From the NCBI GenBank assembly GCA_021234155.1, contig JAJEKV010000391.1, positions 1 to 64,000 of the forward strand: a stretch of DNA of 64,000 nt. Reading direction: 5' to 3'. The translations under genes were made by a program, and so were the position numbers. A model generated the notes under the pieces. The model did not search any database. It saw only the letters and a program-made list of their open reading frames with translations, and was not told where the DNA came from. The stretch is from Isoetes taiwanensis. Its lineage: Eukaryota; Streptophyta; Lycopodiopsida; Isoetales; Isoetaceae. Positions 11,022-23,920 of the stretch are shown here, piece after piece (positions within the stretch are counted from its first letter, which is position 1; the number at the start of each line of letters is the position of its first letter).

Positions 11022-13230
11022 GCTCTAAAATCTCGGCCCCTTCTAGTGGAGATGGCAAAAGCAACTCGTAGTCCTTCCAAGCGCCTCTCTGGTAATCCTA
11101 ATGGAATACAGGGCAATGGTGGAAGAGAATATGCTCTAGATTCTCCAAAGATTAAGCGTTCGAGATGCCCACATCTTGGCTCATGAAGGTGCTCCTTCTT
11201 CTCCTAAAAATTTGGTATCATTAGTGGCGGTTGGATCGAGGCGCGGGGAGAGGCAAGCTTCTATGCACATCAATCCGTTGGCATTGCCTCATGCTCTGTT
11301 TCTTGCGGTAGCATATGTGTACCGAAGTTCAACCGAGGCAACAACTTCGCTCTCTCCTCTTCTCAGCTTGGTATGCCAGTGTATACAGTACGTCTCATGA
11401 TTCTAGAGGCAGTGTGGTACAAGTGACCCTGGAAAGTTCTTCTGGAATGTTGGTACCTCCAAAGGCACGTCCAACACATGTTGGAAGTTCTTTAGGACAT
11501 ATGAGATTAGTAGCTCCTGCTCAAAAGAACGTGACACAGGTTGCATCCCCAACAGATATTGGGAGTCTCTCACATGAAGGAGGCCCTTCTAAACAAAAGA
11601 ACATCCAACACACGTTGGAGGTTCCTCAAAGCGAGGAGGAGTTTCCCCTCTTCCCTCGAACAAGCACAGGATACCTTTTTCTTCAACCACACCGCATGTC
11701 TCGACCTCTACACCTTGGAGGTCTTTGACATAGTGGCAAAGGGTTATGTGTCCGTTTCTCAGTGGCTATATAAAGGTGTGTCATCTCCGGCCCACTTCAT
11801 TTCATGTCTCCAGAGGCCATTGCCACCATGGTGGACAATAATAAGAAAGAAGTTGCATCTTATCTTGATTCTTGCCAATAGCGGGACTCCATGGATAGTT
11901 TGTTACCACCAAATTGAAATTTTCTATGAGGGTGGTGCAGGTCAACCTTTAGTTTTGGGGCATATGGTGCGGTCGTGTGGGACTCCACTGGTCGTCATGT
12001 GGAGCAATTAGTTGCATGCTCGTTGGCCCCTTCTTGGATCCGGGCGTGGGATCTTAGTTATGCGGGCATCTACACAAATTAGGGCTTCATGCGTATCAAT
12101 CCATCAAGCTCGTGGCCAAAGATCAACGCGTTTTTTTCTCGATGTTTTGAGTCTCTGAGCGGTGGCTTTCGGCTCATAGAACGAGGTGTTGATCCTCTGT
12201 GGAAACATTTCTTGTTGTATCAACGGTATGTTCGGCTTTTCGAGGTAAGCCGGATGCCTTCGTGCCCCATTACGGATTGTTGTTGAAGATTTTCCTCGAG
12301 TTTTGGGGATCAGGGTTTTGAGTTCATTTACGCCATTGCTATTGAGATTGGGCTTTACACGCAACATGCTATAATCAATGGCATTATTAAGATTTGTGTA
12401 TACGCCCGTTCATGTATTGATGCGCCTCGGACAATTGTTGTTCAAAGTGGACCCATGTTCTTTCCATTCAAGCTACGATTGTTAAATGGCCCGAGCGGGC
12501 TCTCATGTTCGAGGCCCTCTCTTTGCTCGATGCTCGCAAGTCTTATCGCCGGGCTCCTCCGGTTGCGGCGCCACAAATCCTACTCCTAGCTCGCTCCTTC
12601 TTCAATGGATGTCTCTCGTCCCCACAGTGGCTTCCTCTAGATCTATTCCATTCTTGCTGGTCCCCGCCTCTCTTCTTTGGATCAACAAAGGCAAAGGTTG
12701 GATGAAATTCAGAGGTCGCAAGAGCAAGTTGAAGAGGTTTGGGGCAGTACATGGACATTGATCGTCGTGGTGCCCACCCTCCACCTAAACATCCACCTAC
12801 TCTTCATCAACCTCGAAAGTTAGCTAAAGGTTGTAATACCTCTGCATCCCAGCTCTCCTCAGCACTTGCTATACATGATTCTGCTCCTTACATTTGCATG
12901 TGGTGGCTTTGCTCCACTCGATTGTGGGCTGACTTGGTTGAAGATACTCTTGTTTTTGTCGAAGGGCGGGGTGAAGGCCCAAGTTACATCTTCAAACTCT
13001 CACGAGATTCGATTAGTCACATGGTTTGATGAAATTCGGGTTCAATGTGGTTAGCCTCTTAAGCAGAGCCTTCTCTCCTTTTACTTATCTAGTATGGAGT
13101 AAGCACATGGTGTTGCAGGCTCGCGTTCCAGCAGCACCCTCTTGTGCTTATACAACTAGATGAGAAATATTCATTTTGTACTTATTATTGCTGAGTAATA
13201 AACTTTTTTTGTTAGTCCTTCAAAAAAGGA
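11022..13230 (+). pseudogene. LINE-type ORF1 remnant (DUF4283/zinc-knuckle-like), decayed
   Basis: A methionine at about 11052 begins MAKATRSPSKRLSGNPNG and runs into a serine/proline-rich region (11200-11650). This resembles the disordered N-terminus of plant LINE ORF1 proteins. Near 12300-12420 a frame reads GDQGFEFIYAIAIE, then KICVYARSCIDA. These fit the 'FWG..G...IA..IG' and 'YARvCVeiDa' blocks of DUF4283-type proteins. At about 12510-12540 a CxxC-like remnant (ARCSQV) would be the zinc knuckle. A polyadenylation-like 'taataaact' and a short A run occur at 13195-13232. No endonuclease or RT is visible between, so this may be an ORF1-only or internally deleted copy. Confidence 0.45.
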
Positions 13231-13602
13231 ACAAAAAAACTATAAGATATGACTTATTTGGCACCCTACGAGGTTCTTGCTCGTCCACAATTTCCAAAAT
13301 AAGTAGAGAAGATGCCCCAAAAGGGCAATCCTTTGACGCATCATCGATATCTTGTTTTTTTAAGGTGGATTTTAGATTTCCCTTATTTGTCCATGGTAAT
13401 TTTTTGTACATTCTTTTATCAAGTTCACAAAATCAGATTACTCTGTTTCATATAAAATTCAATAAACAATTTCTACAAAAAGCACTTGTATCGTGCAAAT
13501 GGCAAACACGTTTAGATAAATTTTACATAGCTTACCCTTAAAAAGAAACATCTATATATAATAATAAAAGCAATATAAGAGGATAATTTTTGTGCGATCT
13601 TG

Positions 13603-13719
13603 GCCGTTCACTTTTTTAATTTCTTTTGATCCATTGGATTGGCGGTTTGTTTGGGTGCGAAGGTCGTTCACTTTTTAATTTATTTTTGATCCATTGGATT
13701 GAGCGGTTTGTTTGGGTGC
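13603..13719 (+). repeat. Two-copy tandem repeat, about 58-bp units
   Basis: Units at about 13603-13658 and 13663-13719 share 'cgttcac', a T-run, 'gatccattggattg' and 'gcggtttgtttgggtgc'. They differ by a few indels. Confidence 0.85.
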
Positions 13720-16281
13720 ACTATGTAATATGCCATTTGGGAAAAACTCAAATTGGGAGAGGCTGCCATTTGTAGATTTGATTCTCATCTTTTGCTTGTT
13801 AACCGCTTTGGAAAGGATTCCATTCTTGTGGAACATCTATGGGCGAATCCATGTCAGCCATTTCTTGATAATTTCATTTTTCTTTAGATGCCTATTTCAT
13901 CCATGGATGCTTTTTTTTTTTGTTGTTCGTGCACGGGTTCATGGGAGCAACCTTCAATGAGACTTTTTGCAAGCTTTGCTCTTTATTGCCACAGTAACCT
14001 ACCTTGGATGTTGCTTCCCAAGCTGTTACTTCTTCACCAGCACCACACTGAGTATCATTCTCTCGTTGACATTAGAATAGTGTGAAGCGTGTTGAGGACA
14101 ATGATGGAACCATCTGAATGCACGGTTGCATCACTGATTGGTTTGTTTGCAAAAGTTGCGAGGGGCTGGCCATATGAAGAGTCGAGAATGCGGATGATAT
14201 GTCTAGAGTAAACTCGGCGACCATGAGGAGTTTGATTTTGGTGAGATATTTATTCATTCATCAATTGATTCATACAATTGAGTTCATTCTAGGGCAATCT
14301 CTAACACAACATTGTATCTTCATCTATGGGCATTAAGGTAAATATAAGCCTTGTTGTGTTCATTGAAGTTCCTTTAATAACATTATTAATTATGGAGTGA
14401 TGGTGCGAGTCTTGCTCATCTTTGAATTGCCGTTGTCTTCTATGAAAGTTTTAATCTTGCGGATGGAAGTATGGTGATCTATTACATTAGCCTTGAAATA
14501 CTAGAGGATCGGCTTGTGCATGTCATTCACGATCTACAATGTCTTTGCAAAATGTTTAGTTGCCCTACTTGATATCTGCATGCAAGCTTGTCTTGGTAAA
14601 TCAAGCTAGACGGCATTGTTTATTTGTGTCGTCATTGATGGTCTCATAGACCCTTAGTTCCTATTTGTGGATCTTGTCGCGGATGATGACTCGGCCATCT
14701 CTATAAACGACCCATTTGGTTGGATCGTTTGAGCCTCTGCAACCTCTTGCAGACTTCTCTTTTAATGCTCAACTTTTGCATTGGGTGAGATCTTCATCCA
14801 TGAAGACTTTAGAGGCTGTTGCAAGTTTTCTCCTATTCTTGAGGGCATTCAATCTAACTTCAAGGTCTTAAACTTAATAATTAAAGGCTGCCCTCTTGGG
14901 TTGCCTTTGTTTACCTCCATGCAACTTCAATGTTATGATCGGAGATGCCTAAAGTATTGGTCACAAACTCAATTGCAACCTCGAGGAGATTAGCGGTCAT
15001 GTCAAGCCCAAGGACTACGATATTGCATGCTTTCAAATATCTTTTCCTTTCCTCATCTAATGTGGCATTGATTGTCTCCTTTCTTTGGCTTTTTGACAAT
15101 ATCCACCCATCTAGAAGTGTCTTTCGATGGGAGTGGAACTCAACTCAATCTGTTTTAGTCCTTCAATTGATGGCGGCTTCCTTATTCTGCAATTTCAGAT
15201 TTAATGTTTTCCAATTCATGCAGGTTGGCTGGTTAGATTAAGGCCTCAATCCATGGAATCATGCTTGCCTCTTGTCTGCTTTGGGCGTATCAAAGTTACG
15301 TGCTTTCTTGGAGATCAATAATTTGCATCTCAAAAAATTCCATCCGTTTACGCAAAGTGTTCCAATCCCTGCCGCGAAAGTGTGGGTTACGGACGGTAAA
15401 AGGGCTATAATTGGCTGTTCCGTCTGGAGCACCCAAATGGGGTTTTGAAGGAGTATCCATCAATCCGGATGGGCGTGGTGCACTTTGTAGATTATCATTT
15501 AGCCAAGCGGATAATGAGCCGGATCCGACCTTTACAGTGCCGGTTTTCTTACCTCTCTAATGGATTTGGCTGTGTCGGCATTATCAAAATAGTTCTTTGG
15601 TGGATATACCTTTGCCTTACATGATGATTTAATTGTTTGGAAATGTTTTTGCACCTTAGATGCTAAAATTAAGGACATGCATTGTGTTTAAGTAGTAACT
15701 TGAATATTGTCACCTTGTCTTTGAAAAGGTAAAAGATATTGGTATGCTTCCCAAGTCATCAAAGAGCAAAAAGCTGGTTTGAGAATGTTTTAATGGGAGA
15801 AGGCAATGCTACATTGTTCATGGTAATTGTACGCTTACTCATGCTTCTCGTCTAAAATGGGAAGCGTGGTGTCGGATTTGCTACCATACAAATCCATTAG
15901 TGAAATCCAACTATAGCAATTTGAGGGTTCGGGAGGAAAGCCTCCAAAGGATGCAAAAAAGATTTTAGCCCATCATTTGTTGTGAGAAATGTGCGCATTC
16001 TTACTTCATTTTCAGGTTGTTTAAATTTGTTATTGGTCATCGTCTTATTATTAGATATGATGGTATTACTCACTTATCCATTATATGCAAGGGGCAATTA
16101 AGTATATTTTTATGTGTGGTCCAAACTGTCATTATCTTTAGCATATATTAACCCGGTGGCTTTAAATGAGACCATTTTCCATATCTGCGAGGAGGATTCA
16201 TGGGCGGAAGAAGAGATAAAAAGGTGATACTTCTCAATAGCCATCGGGCTTTTGCTGAGATACTAAGAGGTATCAACGTTT
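13720..16281. other. No recognised gene
   Basis: Short frames on both strands carry no family signature. The composition is AT-rich and mixed. It probably represents old transposon sequence between Gypsy-1 and Gypsy-2. Confidence 0.5.
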
Positions 16282-17822
16282 TGTGATGTTCCACATATTT
16301 ATATGCATATTTAAGTATAAATACATGACGTCACTATGAATAATTAATGGCACATTAATTATTCATAAGCTAAATTAGCTATGTTAATAATTAAATTATA
16401 AAGGTGGAAACCTAACCCAAAACCCTAATTGAATTAAAGGCGTATCCTAATATTAAAAGGGCTAAAATACCAAATTAGTTAATTAATGACATGCCACGGC
16501 CCAAATCGATTGGGCAAGGTAGGGTTTCCATTTTGGACACCCAAATTAGGGTTTTAGCCCCCAATTCGAATTAGGAGCAATTGAAGATAGAGGAGGAGAA
16601 GCGGCCCGCGCCTCCTTCCGATTAGTCGAGACGGAGCGGCCCCAAGACCGATTTGGACGGTTAGTCGATGGGGTTACCTTGTTAATCTATAGCATAGCGC
16701 CTCTCGGGGGTGTGTTCTCTCTCTTTTTTCGGTGGTTTACCCATTAGGCTAACCCTTGATTGATATGGTGAGTATTCTCATCTCTAGTCTCTGTATGTAC
16801 TTTGGTTGATGGTTTAGTAGTTCTTTGCTTAGTTAGCACTGGGAGATGGGGGATTACGGGGGGTAGAGACCTCTGAGCCCATGTATTGTAGTATGCTCCT
16901 AGATAGAGCCCTGTATTATTCCCATTAGTTGCGACCTGTGCATAAGAGACCATAGAGCCTTGGATGCTATGGAATTGCTCGGCACCAGAGAAGGGGCCTT
17001 GATGGTGAAGTGGGGGTGGGGACTTTGAACATAAAGGCTCCCGGGACTCCTACAATGGGCTAGGCCTGATAGGTCACGTAGAGGGGCGGGTATGGGTCTG
17101 ACACTCCCTGGGTGCAGAGGTGTGACCCGTATGGGGCATCCTGTACTTTGAAGATAAAGTTAGGGGAGTAGGTCGGAATGCGGATGCGGGGGTCGGTGAT
17201 GTGGCACGTATTCTCTAGCTCACCCATGGAACCGGCTGCGATCTGGAAGGGGACACTTCTTCCACGACTGCCTCATCGGACGGTCTTCATGAAACCTGGA
17301 GTAGGCTCGAAGGGTGATACCTTGAGTGCGTCTCGGAAGGCTATAGTGGCGCCATAGCATGATTCGACTCATCGCAAAGTGTGCACAGGGGGGGAGGGAT
17401 GGAGTGGACAACCCTAGCCCTTTGTTCTATGCCGATAGCGCCGGGTTATACCTATGTCTGTTGATCTCTTGAGAGTCAATCCATCCTCAGGAGTCCGAAC
17501 GGGGGTAGAACACGGGGTTTGGGGGTGTTTTCTTAGGATTAGATGCATATTCTTTGCCGTTAGTACTTGGATGGATGTGCCACACTTAAGTGGTGGTTAT
17601 TTATATATATTTATCTTTGTGTGCTAACATGTATTCACGCTTCCGCAACTTAGGAGTCCCATTGAAGGCGTGGGCGAATGACACCTCCGTGTCCTTCACC
17701 GGGCATCTCTCTACGGATGGTCCGAGGAGTTAGGCGGAGGCCCCTGCTCATGGTGGTGATTGCCATGGGAGGGGAGTCCACCATGTATATCGTCCGGGGG
17801 GCGTATATATTCGGGGGCGTCC
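16282..17822 (+). mobile_element. Gypsy-2 5' LTR
   Basis: It starts TGTGATGTTCCACATATTTA and matches the segment starting at 30361 in the same orientation for about 980 bp, with scattered substitutions and small indels. Its remaining 500 bp match 37370-37882 in reverse orientation. The end is set by a primer site at 17826. The LTR is about 1.54 kb, long for a plant chromovirus but usual for Tekay/Del-like families. The region near 16700-16760 with a T-rich stretch may hold the promoter, but no clear TATA box decides the start. Confidence 0.88.
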
Positions 17823-17825
17823 TGA

Positions 17826-17838
17826 TGGTATTAGAGCC
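17826..17838 (+). other. Primer-binding site, variant of the tRNA-iMet type
   Basis: TGGTATTAGAGCC differs from the canonical site by one C-to-T change. It follows the LTR end by about three bases, as in Gypsy-1. Confidence 0.8.
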
Positions 17839-18274
17839 ATGATTTTGGTTGGCCGGAATCATATGTGACAAATCTTTAACCCGTTAGTTGGTAGTTGAGT
17901 GGGAGTTTAAGCTAGTTGGACTGCCTAACTTTTCGGTGATTTAGTTTTTTGTGCTAGGTGGATGTAATAAATTGTGAGTTTTAGGAAGTTTGGGGGCGAT
18001 TTTGGAGGGAAAAAGTTGTGTTGGAGGACCCAAGTTTAGATGGGCCATAACTTTTTGAAGGTAGCTCAGATGAAGGCCAAAATGGTTTCAATGGATCGGG
18101 CACCTCCTAAATACCCTAGGGGGCACGTTTCCTGAGGTCGAAATGGCAACACCAAGGCGAAAAGTCAAAAGGGGCGCTGCTAAGCCGGATGAGGTGTTTC
18201 TTTTCGAAAGTTATTAGCGTATACGCTAATGCGGCCCATATCACGGTCCCGCCGTATAAAAATACGCTGCGTCC

Positions 18275-18275
<1 letters not shown>

Positions 18276-18313
<38 letters not shown>

Positions 18314-18535
18314 CCTCTTGCATTTTGAACCCGTGACCCTCAACCTCCAACCCAACACTCTTTCCATTTTGCCAACTCTCTTTATGTGGAATACGTATGT
18401 TTCAATCCTTTGTTATACAAATCTAATGTTCTGTTTGATCCAACAGCAGTTCTTTTAAGCAAAAGGTACATCATGGGATTGAACCCCTGACCTTCTGCAC
18501 CCAAGCCAACACCTTTACCAATGAGCCAACTTCTT
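18276..18535 (-). mobile_element. Dimeric tRNA-derived SINE with poly(A) tail
   Basis: On the minus strand there are two tRNA-like modules. The first (18535-18470) has an A-box-like GTTGGCTCATTGGTAAAGG and a B-box GGGGTTCAATCCC about 40 bases later. The second (18380-18314) has an A-box-like TTGGCAAAATGGAAAGAG and a B-box-like GGGTTCAAAATGC. It ends eight bases later in a 38-base A run (plus-strand T run 18276-18313). This order, pol III promoter modules then poly(A), fits a SINE transcribed from the minus strand. I saw no clear target duplication. The T run could also be an unrelated microsatellite. Confidence 0.65.
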
Positions 18536-18970
18536 TCTTAAAGAGATATAACCCTTTTCCCCATATTTATAGTGCATCTACTTCATATTTAAATTAGAGC
18601 CGTGCCTTTGGTAAACCCACGTTGTGGAGGCAACAACTCCACCGGAGCAAGCTCTCTCGCCATAGCCGCCGGAGTAAGCAGTCTTGCCATAGCCACGGGA
18701 GTCGACCTCTCTCTGCCATAGACGATCGGATAACTGTTAACCATATGTAAAGCTAGTATCCCCTAGGAATAAACCGACCAAATGACATGACATAATCTAG
18801 CAAGTCCGGCCAACTTGTTATGATAACATCAACTCACTTGGTGCGACTAATTCCGGAATTTAATTAACAACGACAAGGCAACTCTCTAGAATAGCAGCAT
18901 GTGTTATATCCTTGGATATTCTTTAGGCGACGGTAATAATGCCCAGTTATAAGCGTTCCTCGACTTATAA

Positions 18971-18988
18971 TGTGACGTTCCACACATT
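18971..18988 (+). repeat. LTR-start-like 18-mer
   Basis: TGTGACGTTCCACACATT is identical to the first 18 bases of the Gypsy-2 3' LTR at 30361. Similarity stops after that. No polypurine tract precedes it, so it may be the border of a related LTR or a chance remnant. Confidence 0.4.
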
Positions 18989-18989
18989 C

Positions 18990-21900
18990 AATCTATACTA
19001 CATTCATATGCTTTATCTTAGACCTTATTCGACGTTATATACGTAATATGTTATAGACATAATTATAATTAACGTTGTCCCTCTCTACTGTCTAAACCTT
19101 GACTCAACTCAATTCCCAGAGAAAGGATCTCTTTTCGCCCAACCAACTAGGGACTGCCATGCAGCACCCCTCTAAACCATGGGTAGCTTTAATCCTACCA
19201 CCCTTCACTACTTCTTCTCAATGGTCGTGTTCTTTTTGTGGACCATTTTCCCAGACCACGATACAAACTCTGTAATACGTAGTGAACCCTTGTGTTAGAA
19301 CCCCCACAACATTGTCACCCCTTATTCCCATCAATCCCGGGTACAAACTTCCGTATTCTTTTGTGCCAAGCTTCACCGCATATACAGCTGTAATTAATTA
19401 TCTGCGCTACACGCCTCTCAGAGTGACAACGGTCTACCCTCTTTTGGGGTTGTCCTTCCGTATATTCCGATGGTCTCCAACCATTATTTTAATGCCTAGA
19501 CGTCTTGAAGTCTGCAAATGAACTTACGTATTCCAAGGGATTATGTCAATATCCCAATAGACGCTGCTAATGTGCCATGACGTATAGATGCTATCTACTT
19601 ATCTATCTATTTAAAAAAAAAAAAAAACCCTTTAAAATCGATGAGACTTTCATCCTTAGTACTCCTTGCGGGGAATACCAAATTGCGCAATTAGCGACCC
19701 TAGGGCAACCCACGAACCGCGATTACCTAGGCCAAGACTAGATTCAAGAACTTTAATTTTATCATTATATATCATAACTGGAACATGTCAAAATGAACAC
19801 ATAATGTCAATTTCAAATAACATCTTTGGAATTAATTTACATTTCTAATATTCACATACATGAAAGGCTTAAACTAGAATATCGGTTAAGCGTGGACACA
19901 TGTATCCTCTGGATATCAATATTAAATGATTTTCCATATTCAAAACATTAAATAACACATAAGTTTCAAGATTGACAATTTGATTCAAGCGGAGACTATA
20001 TTCCACAGTAAATATTTCCCCATTTTCCTTTTGGAGCGTGCTTACTTGCTTATTTGAAGTCTTGTACATCAAATTTGAAAATGTAAAAGCAATCCATCAA
20101 AGCATAGAGCAAGAAACCTGGTTACTGCCGGTAGAACCAAGGGCAGTTAGCCTTAATCGGGGGTAAGAGCCTAAGCTACTAGCGGAGTAAGCGGTAGGAG
20201 TTTCTTGGTATTCCTTCACCATGACTTTAATGGTACTAGTGTATGTATGTAATCATTGAGAATAACTTTCGGACTTCCAAGACTTATGTACAACATAATA
20301 GCATATGGTCATAATTACCCAGCAGATTCTGAATATAGATAATAGCATGTGGTCATAATCATCCATGTAGATTACGAATATAGTCAGGGGGTACTCCCCT
20401 TACCTTGGAGTCACATCACGGAGCCCCTCTAACCATCATTATGTTTTTACTGTTCACATAGGTCTTAATAAGTTAAATTTTAATACAACCAATGTAGTAT
20501 ACTCCTTATAACAATCCACTACCCCTATGCGATTTGTATCGGTGACATTTATTATTTATGCTCACACTTTCGATATGCATTGGATCGCACCATTTTTATT
20601 TTCCTTCCAGTTAAATGGGGTCTATAATAATCTGCCGCTAATGGTAACAACCCGGCATCTAAGCTTCCTGCTCACACATGGTTCAACAAACCACTATTAT
20701 TTTCAAGTTTAATACCATAGTAAACCATTTAATCTTATAGATCTATCCAGGTGTCGAGAATACATATCAAGGCCATTGTAAATCGTGTGGTTTATTGAGA
20801 CAAATCTGTTTGAGCAATGGAAATACTAGAGATAGATGCACTACAACAACAATACATACATGCATCATGCTAGAGAAAAAAGCTTTTTAGCTTTATCTCA
20901 AATGCCTAGATTTCGAAAATTTATTTGCCAAGTCTACATGCCAGATTTATAAGCAGCATATTCAAATGGTAAAACCATAAAAGAACCTGATTATTATGCG
21001 CTCCGGATAGCTCCAGATTGTCTTGTTATTATTTTCGTTGCCTTCTAACTTCATCTGTCCATAGCACGCCCTCTTAGGAGCAGTTTTTTGCGACAATTGC
21101 AAAGGCAGATACAACAAATTTGCCAAGGGAGATGCCAATAGCTTCAAGAGAAAATATGGGCCGGATAAACCCACCCTTAGTGCAACGCGAATGCTAGGAC
21201 TGTAATATATATTCCAAAGCTTTGGCAACATGTCCCTAATCTTTTGCTCAAAAGCGAAATGTAGCAGAACTTGGTTTTACAACATGCAGCGATCCTTCGC
21301 ATAGAGTAATACCTCTTTCGAGTGGAATCCACTTTGTTTTATAACACCGCTATGGCCGTTCATGTTGCATAAGCATCGGCCGTCTATCCACCATTTAAGA
21401 TTGGATGAAACCCTAAGTTCGAACCTAAAATGAGTTCGTCTCGGGTAAAACAAATTACTATTTTCAGAAAATACACAAGGCGGAATACGCCTTTTTTCCT
21501 TTTTTTTTTTTTTGGGAGGTTATCGGGTAATCCAAAGGTGAAACATGACATTCTGCAACTCAAAGGTTCATACAATAAAAATGGCAAAATAAACATCCCA
21601 ATATGTCAACATCTATGTAACAAAACCAAGGGAAAGAAGGCATGACAATTTTAGACGTGCATGTACAAGGGCTAAAATATGCCATGCATGTGCATGCAAC
21701 AAAGCCTTTTAGGCAAATGGCAACTTGCATGTAAGGAGCACATGCTGTTTTCCAAAACGTGAGCCATAATGCAACCATAAGTCAACTCCCAAGTTTAGAG
21801 TCCAAAAGTGAAATTCCCATATTCCACATGTTAATGTCAACTTCATCAATTTTGTTTAATCAAATGACTATTTGTTATTTGCCATATTGCTACAAGAACA

Positions 21901-22111
21901 ACCTAGTTTATTCATCTGAAACCTTCAAACAGGCACAACCCCTGCCTGACAAACTATCATCTATATTTTACCATAACATGGCCATTTTTTCAGAGATATC
22001 AATTACATGGCACATATGCCTTCATTGCATATTCGGGATATCATATATTGGCCATTATGTTGGTACCTCATGTGCATCATATTTGAGCTAACTATATAAT
22101 TTCTACTTTAA
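18990..22111. other. No recognised gene
   Basis: AT-rich sequence with short frames only. A run of 14 A (19613-19626) and a T run (21489-21513) are the only simple features. Nothing supports a gene. Confidence 0.5.
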
Positions 22112-22123
22112 TAAAAAAAAAAA

Positions 22124-22708
22124 GCGCGTCCTTATTGAATTCAATTCACCATCTTGTCTTAGGACATGAAAGTCCTCTTCCCTAAGCCATGCACCAAAAC
22201 TTTACATAAGCTTTTTCTCTTTTGCCTCTCAAACCCAATCTACCTTTGCATAATAGGGAAGATCACCCTTGAAGTTATGCCATTCATCCAACAATCGTGA
22301 AGGTAATAACCTTCCCATATAGGTCCTCCCCTTCCTCACACGGTTTCTACGTCTATGGCCGATTTTCGATTCGTCAGGCCTTTATGCCTAGCACAACGTA
22401 TCTAATTCACCCTTTTGTTGTGACCTTTATTCAAGAGAATCACCAATCCAATTACTCCTTTACATATCAGATTTAACAGTCTTGTAGCTTCTAATCCTTT
22501 ATTATATGCTCATACATTTGTCAACCCACCTATCATTGGGGTTATGATTCAACATTGTCCTACATCCCGGAAATGTTAGTCATTACATTTTCTCTGTCAT
22601 GATGCTATAACCCATTACGGCATTCCAAATAACTTGGCATCCTCATTTAAGCCATAGTCATGGCCTAAGAGCGGATGAGCCTTTGTAATTACACAGAGTC
22701 ATCAAGGT
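22124..22708 (+). repeat. Segment A, copy 1
   Basis: This segment follows an A run (22112-22123) and matches 25680-26271 in the same orientation. It starts at a cgtcctt block and ends at 'gtcatcaaggtgc'. Copies differ by scattered substitutions and small indels. The minus strand of copy 2 keeps an open frame described at 25712. Confidence 0.9.
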
Positions 22709-23272
22709 GCAGCCAATCGGGTACCTGTTGGCGTGAAAGCGGTATCGGGGCAGGGCCAAAAGGTACATTGGGATTTTGACTCTTCGGCTGATTACCCATT
22801 GTGCCTCTTGCCCCTACCGATTAGAAAAAGTCTAAAAGAATGAATTGGAGAATAAAATGCAACTGTATAGACATCCATCGACCCATTAATGCACACATTT
22901 TATATGACATTTAGAACTGCAAGATTATCATTATTTAACTGCGATGCGCATTTATATATTCTACAATAAGCATAGAACGACTATTATATCGGACCTATAT
23001 AAGCATCAAGATTGTTCTACCAATAGCCTCATCTATAAATCCATATATTATGCAATAACTAGGACCTAGCAAAACATAAATGGGATTAAAACCAGAATAC
23101 TCTTCTAGAATTAATTCTAGATAAACATCTATATGTAGCACTCTTTCATGCGGGCTTAAGTTCTCAATGTATTTTAAGCGGGAACATCTACCATTTTGCA
23201 TACTTGCTCAAAAATGGTAAAAAAACTAAAATTGAAATATGCATAGAACTTTTGTTTATAAGATGTTCCATA

Positions 23273-23551
23273 TCATTGAAGCTTCAAAGATCTTTCGGGC
23301 AAGGAGAAACTACTGCTCAAGCTACCTAACACTCCATGCTTTTGCAAAATAAAGCAAGCATTTGCATTTTCTCCAGGCAAATGAAAAGTACTCCATATAT
23401 TTTGATTCAGGGCTCTGTTACAGATGGCAACAGCAGATCCGGGCACTTTCTCTTCTGAAATAAGTTCTTCCTTTAAGCTCTTCCTTTTTTGCCGGCCATC
23501 TATAGAAGCAAGCAAATCATTCCGTCTCCATTTTTGAAGACTGGCTTTCAA
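23273..23551 (-). CDS. Unrecognised exon-like frame in segment B, copy 1
   Basis: The frame reads MKASLQKWRRNDLLASIDG, a basic stretch with KRKSLKEELISEEK, and then AICNRALN...FHLPGENANACF. The same frame is open in copy 2 (25062-25292) with very few amino-acid changes, mainly one N/R change and different C-termini. Retention in both copies suggests former coding or recent duplication. No family is recognised. It lies on the same strand as, and downstream of, the signal-peptide-like frame at 23661, so both could be exons of one captured gene. Confidence 0.35.
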   Translation of the reverse strand: MKASLQKWRRNDLLASIDGRQKRKSLKEELISEEKVPGSAVAICNRALNQNIWSTFHLPGENANACFILQKHGVLGSLSSSFSLPERSLKLQ

Positions 23552-23660
23552 ACCCCAAAGAACGGTTTGTTAAAATTGGCCTATATTTCGTACTTTGCAT
23601 GTATTATTCTGGCATAATCCATCTACTATCGCCAGATCAAACTGTTCTATACATCCATTC

Positions 23661-23846
23661 TCATCTTACATATCCATAGCTGGCAGTCGGAGGCAGCCGC
23701 TCAAGATCCTGCATGTTAGGGCAGCCGCTCAAGAGCGTGCATGTTAGGGCAACAAAAAGAAACCCCAAGGTTAGTTCTCTACTACTGGCCATTATGTATT
23801 TGCAATGGTGTATTTGCAATGTGAACCATGTATTTGCAATGCACAC
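23661..23846 (-). CDS. Signal-peptide-like first exon in segment B, copy 1
   Basis: An internal ATG starts MASSRELTLGFLFVALTCT, followed by LLSGC, with a hydrophobic core and small residues typical of a secretory signal peptide. It then reads to a possible splice donor (GTAAGA) after ASYGY. A 28-bp tandem duplication (units at 23692-23719 and 23720-23747) lies within it and would shift the frame by one base. The same duplication is in copy 2, so it predates the segmental duplication. No family is recognised. Confidence 0.35.
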   Translation of the reverse strand: MCIANTWFTLQIHHCKYIMASSRELTLGFLFVALTCTLLSGCPNMQDLERLPPTASYGYVR

Positions 23847-23920
23847 TTATTTACTGGTACCAAGTATAAGATCATACATATGTATTTGAGAAAAACAAGC
23901 AACATCCAAAAAAAAAAAAA

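Larger units (their letters stand above)
22709..23920 (+). repeat. Segment B, copy 1
   Basis: It matches 24476-25679 in the same orientation, starting at gcagccaatc and ending in an A run. It joins directly to segment A at 'gtgcagccaat'. The minus strand carries two open frames that both copies retain (23273-23551 and 23661-23846). The differences from copy 2 lie mostly at CAG, CTG or CG sites. Confidence 0.9.

Noticed and set aside
18470-18535. A tRNA gene on the minus strand
   Set aside because: A and B boxes fit, but the full cloverleaf is not convincing and a second module plus poly(A) favours a SINE.
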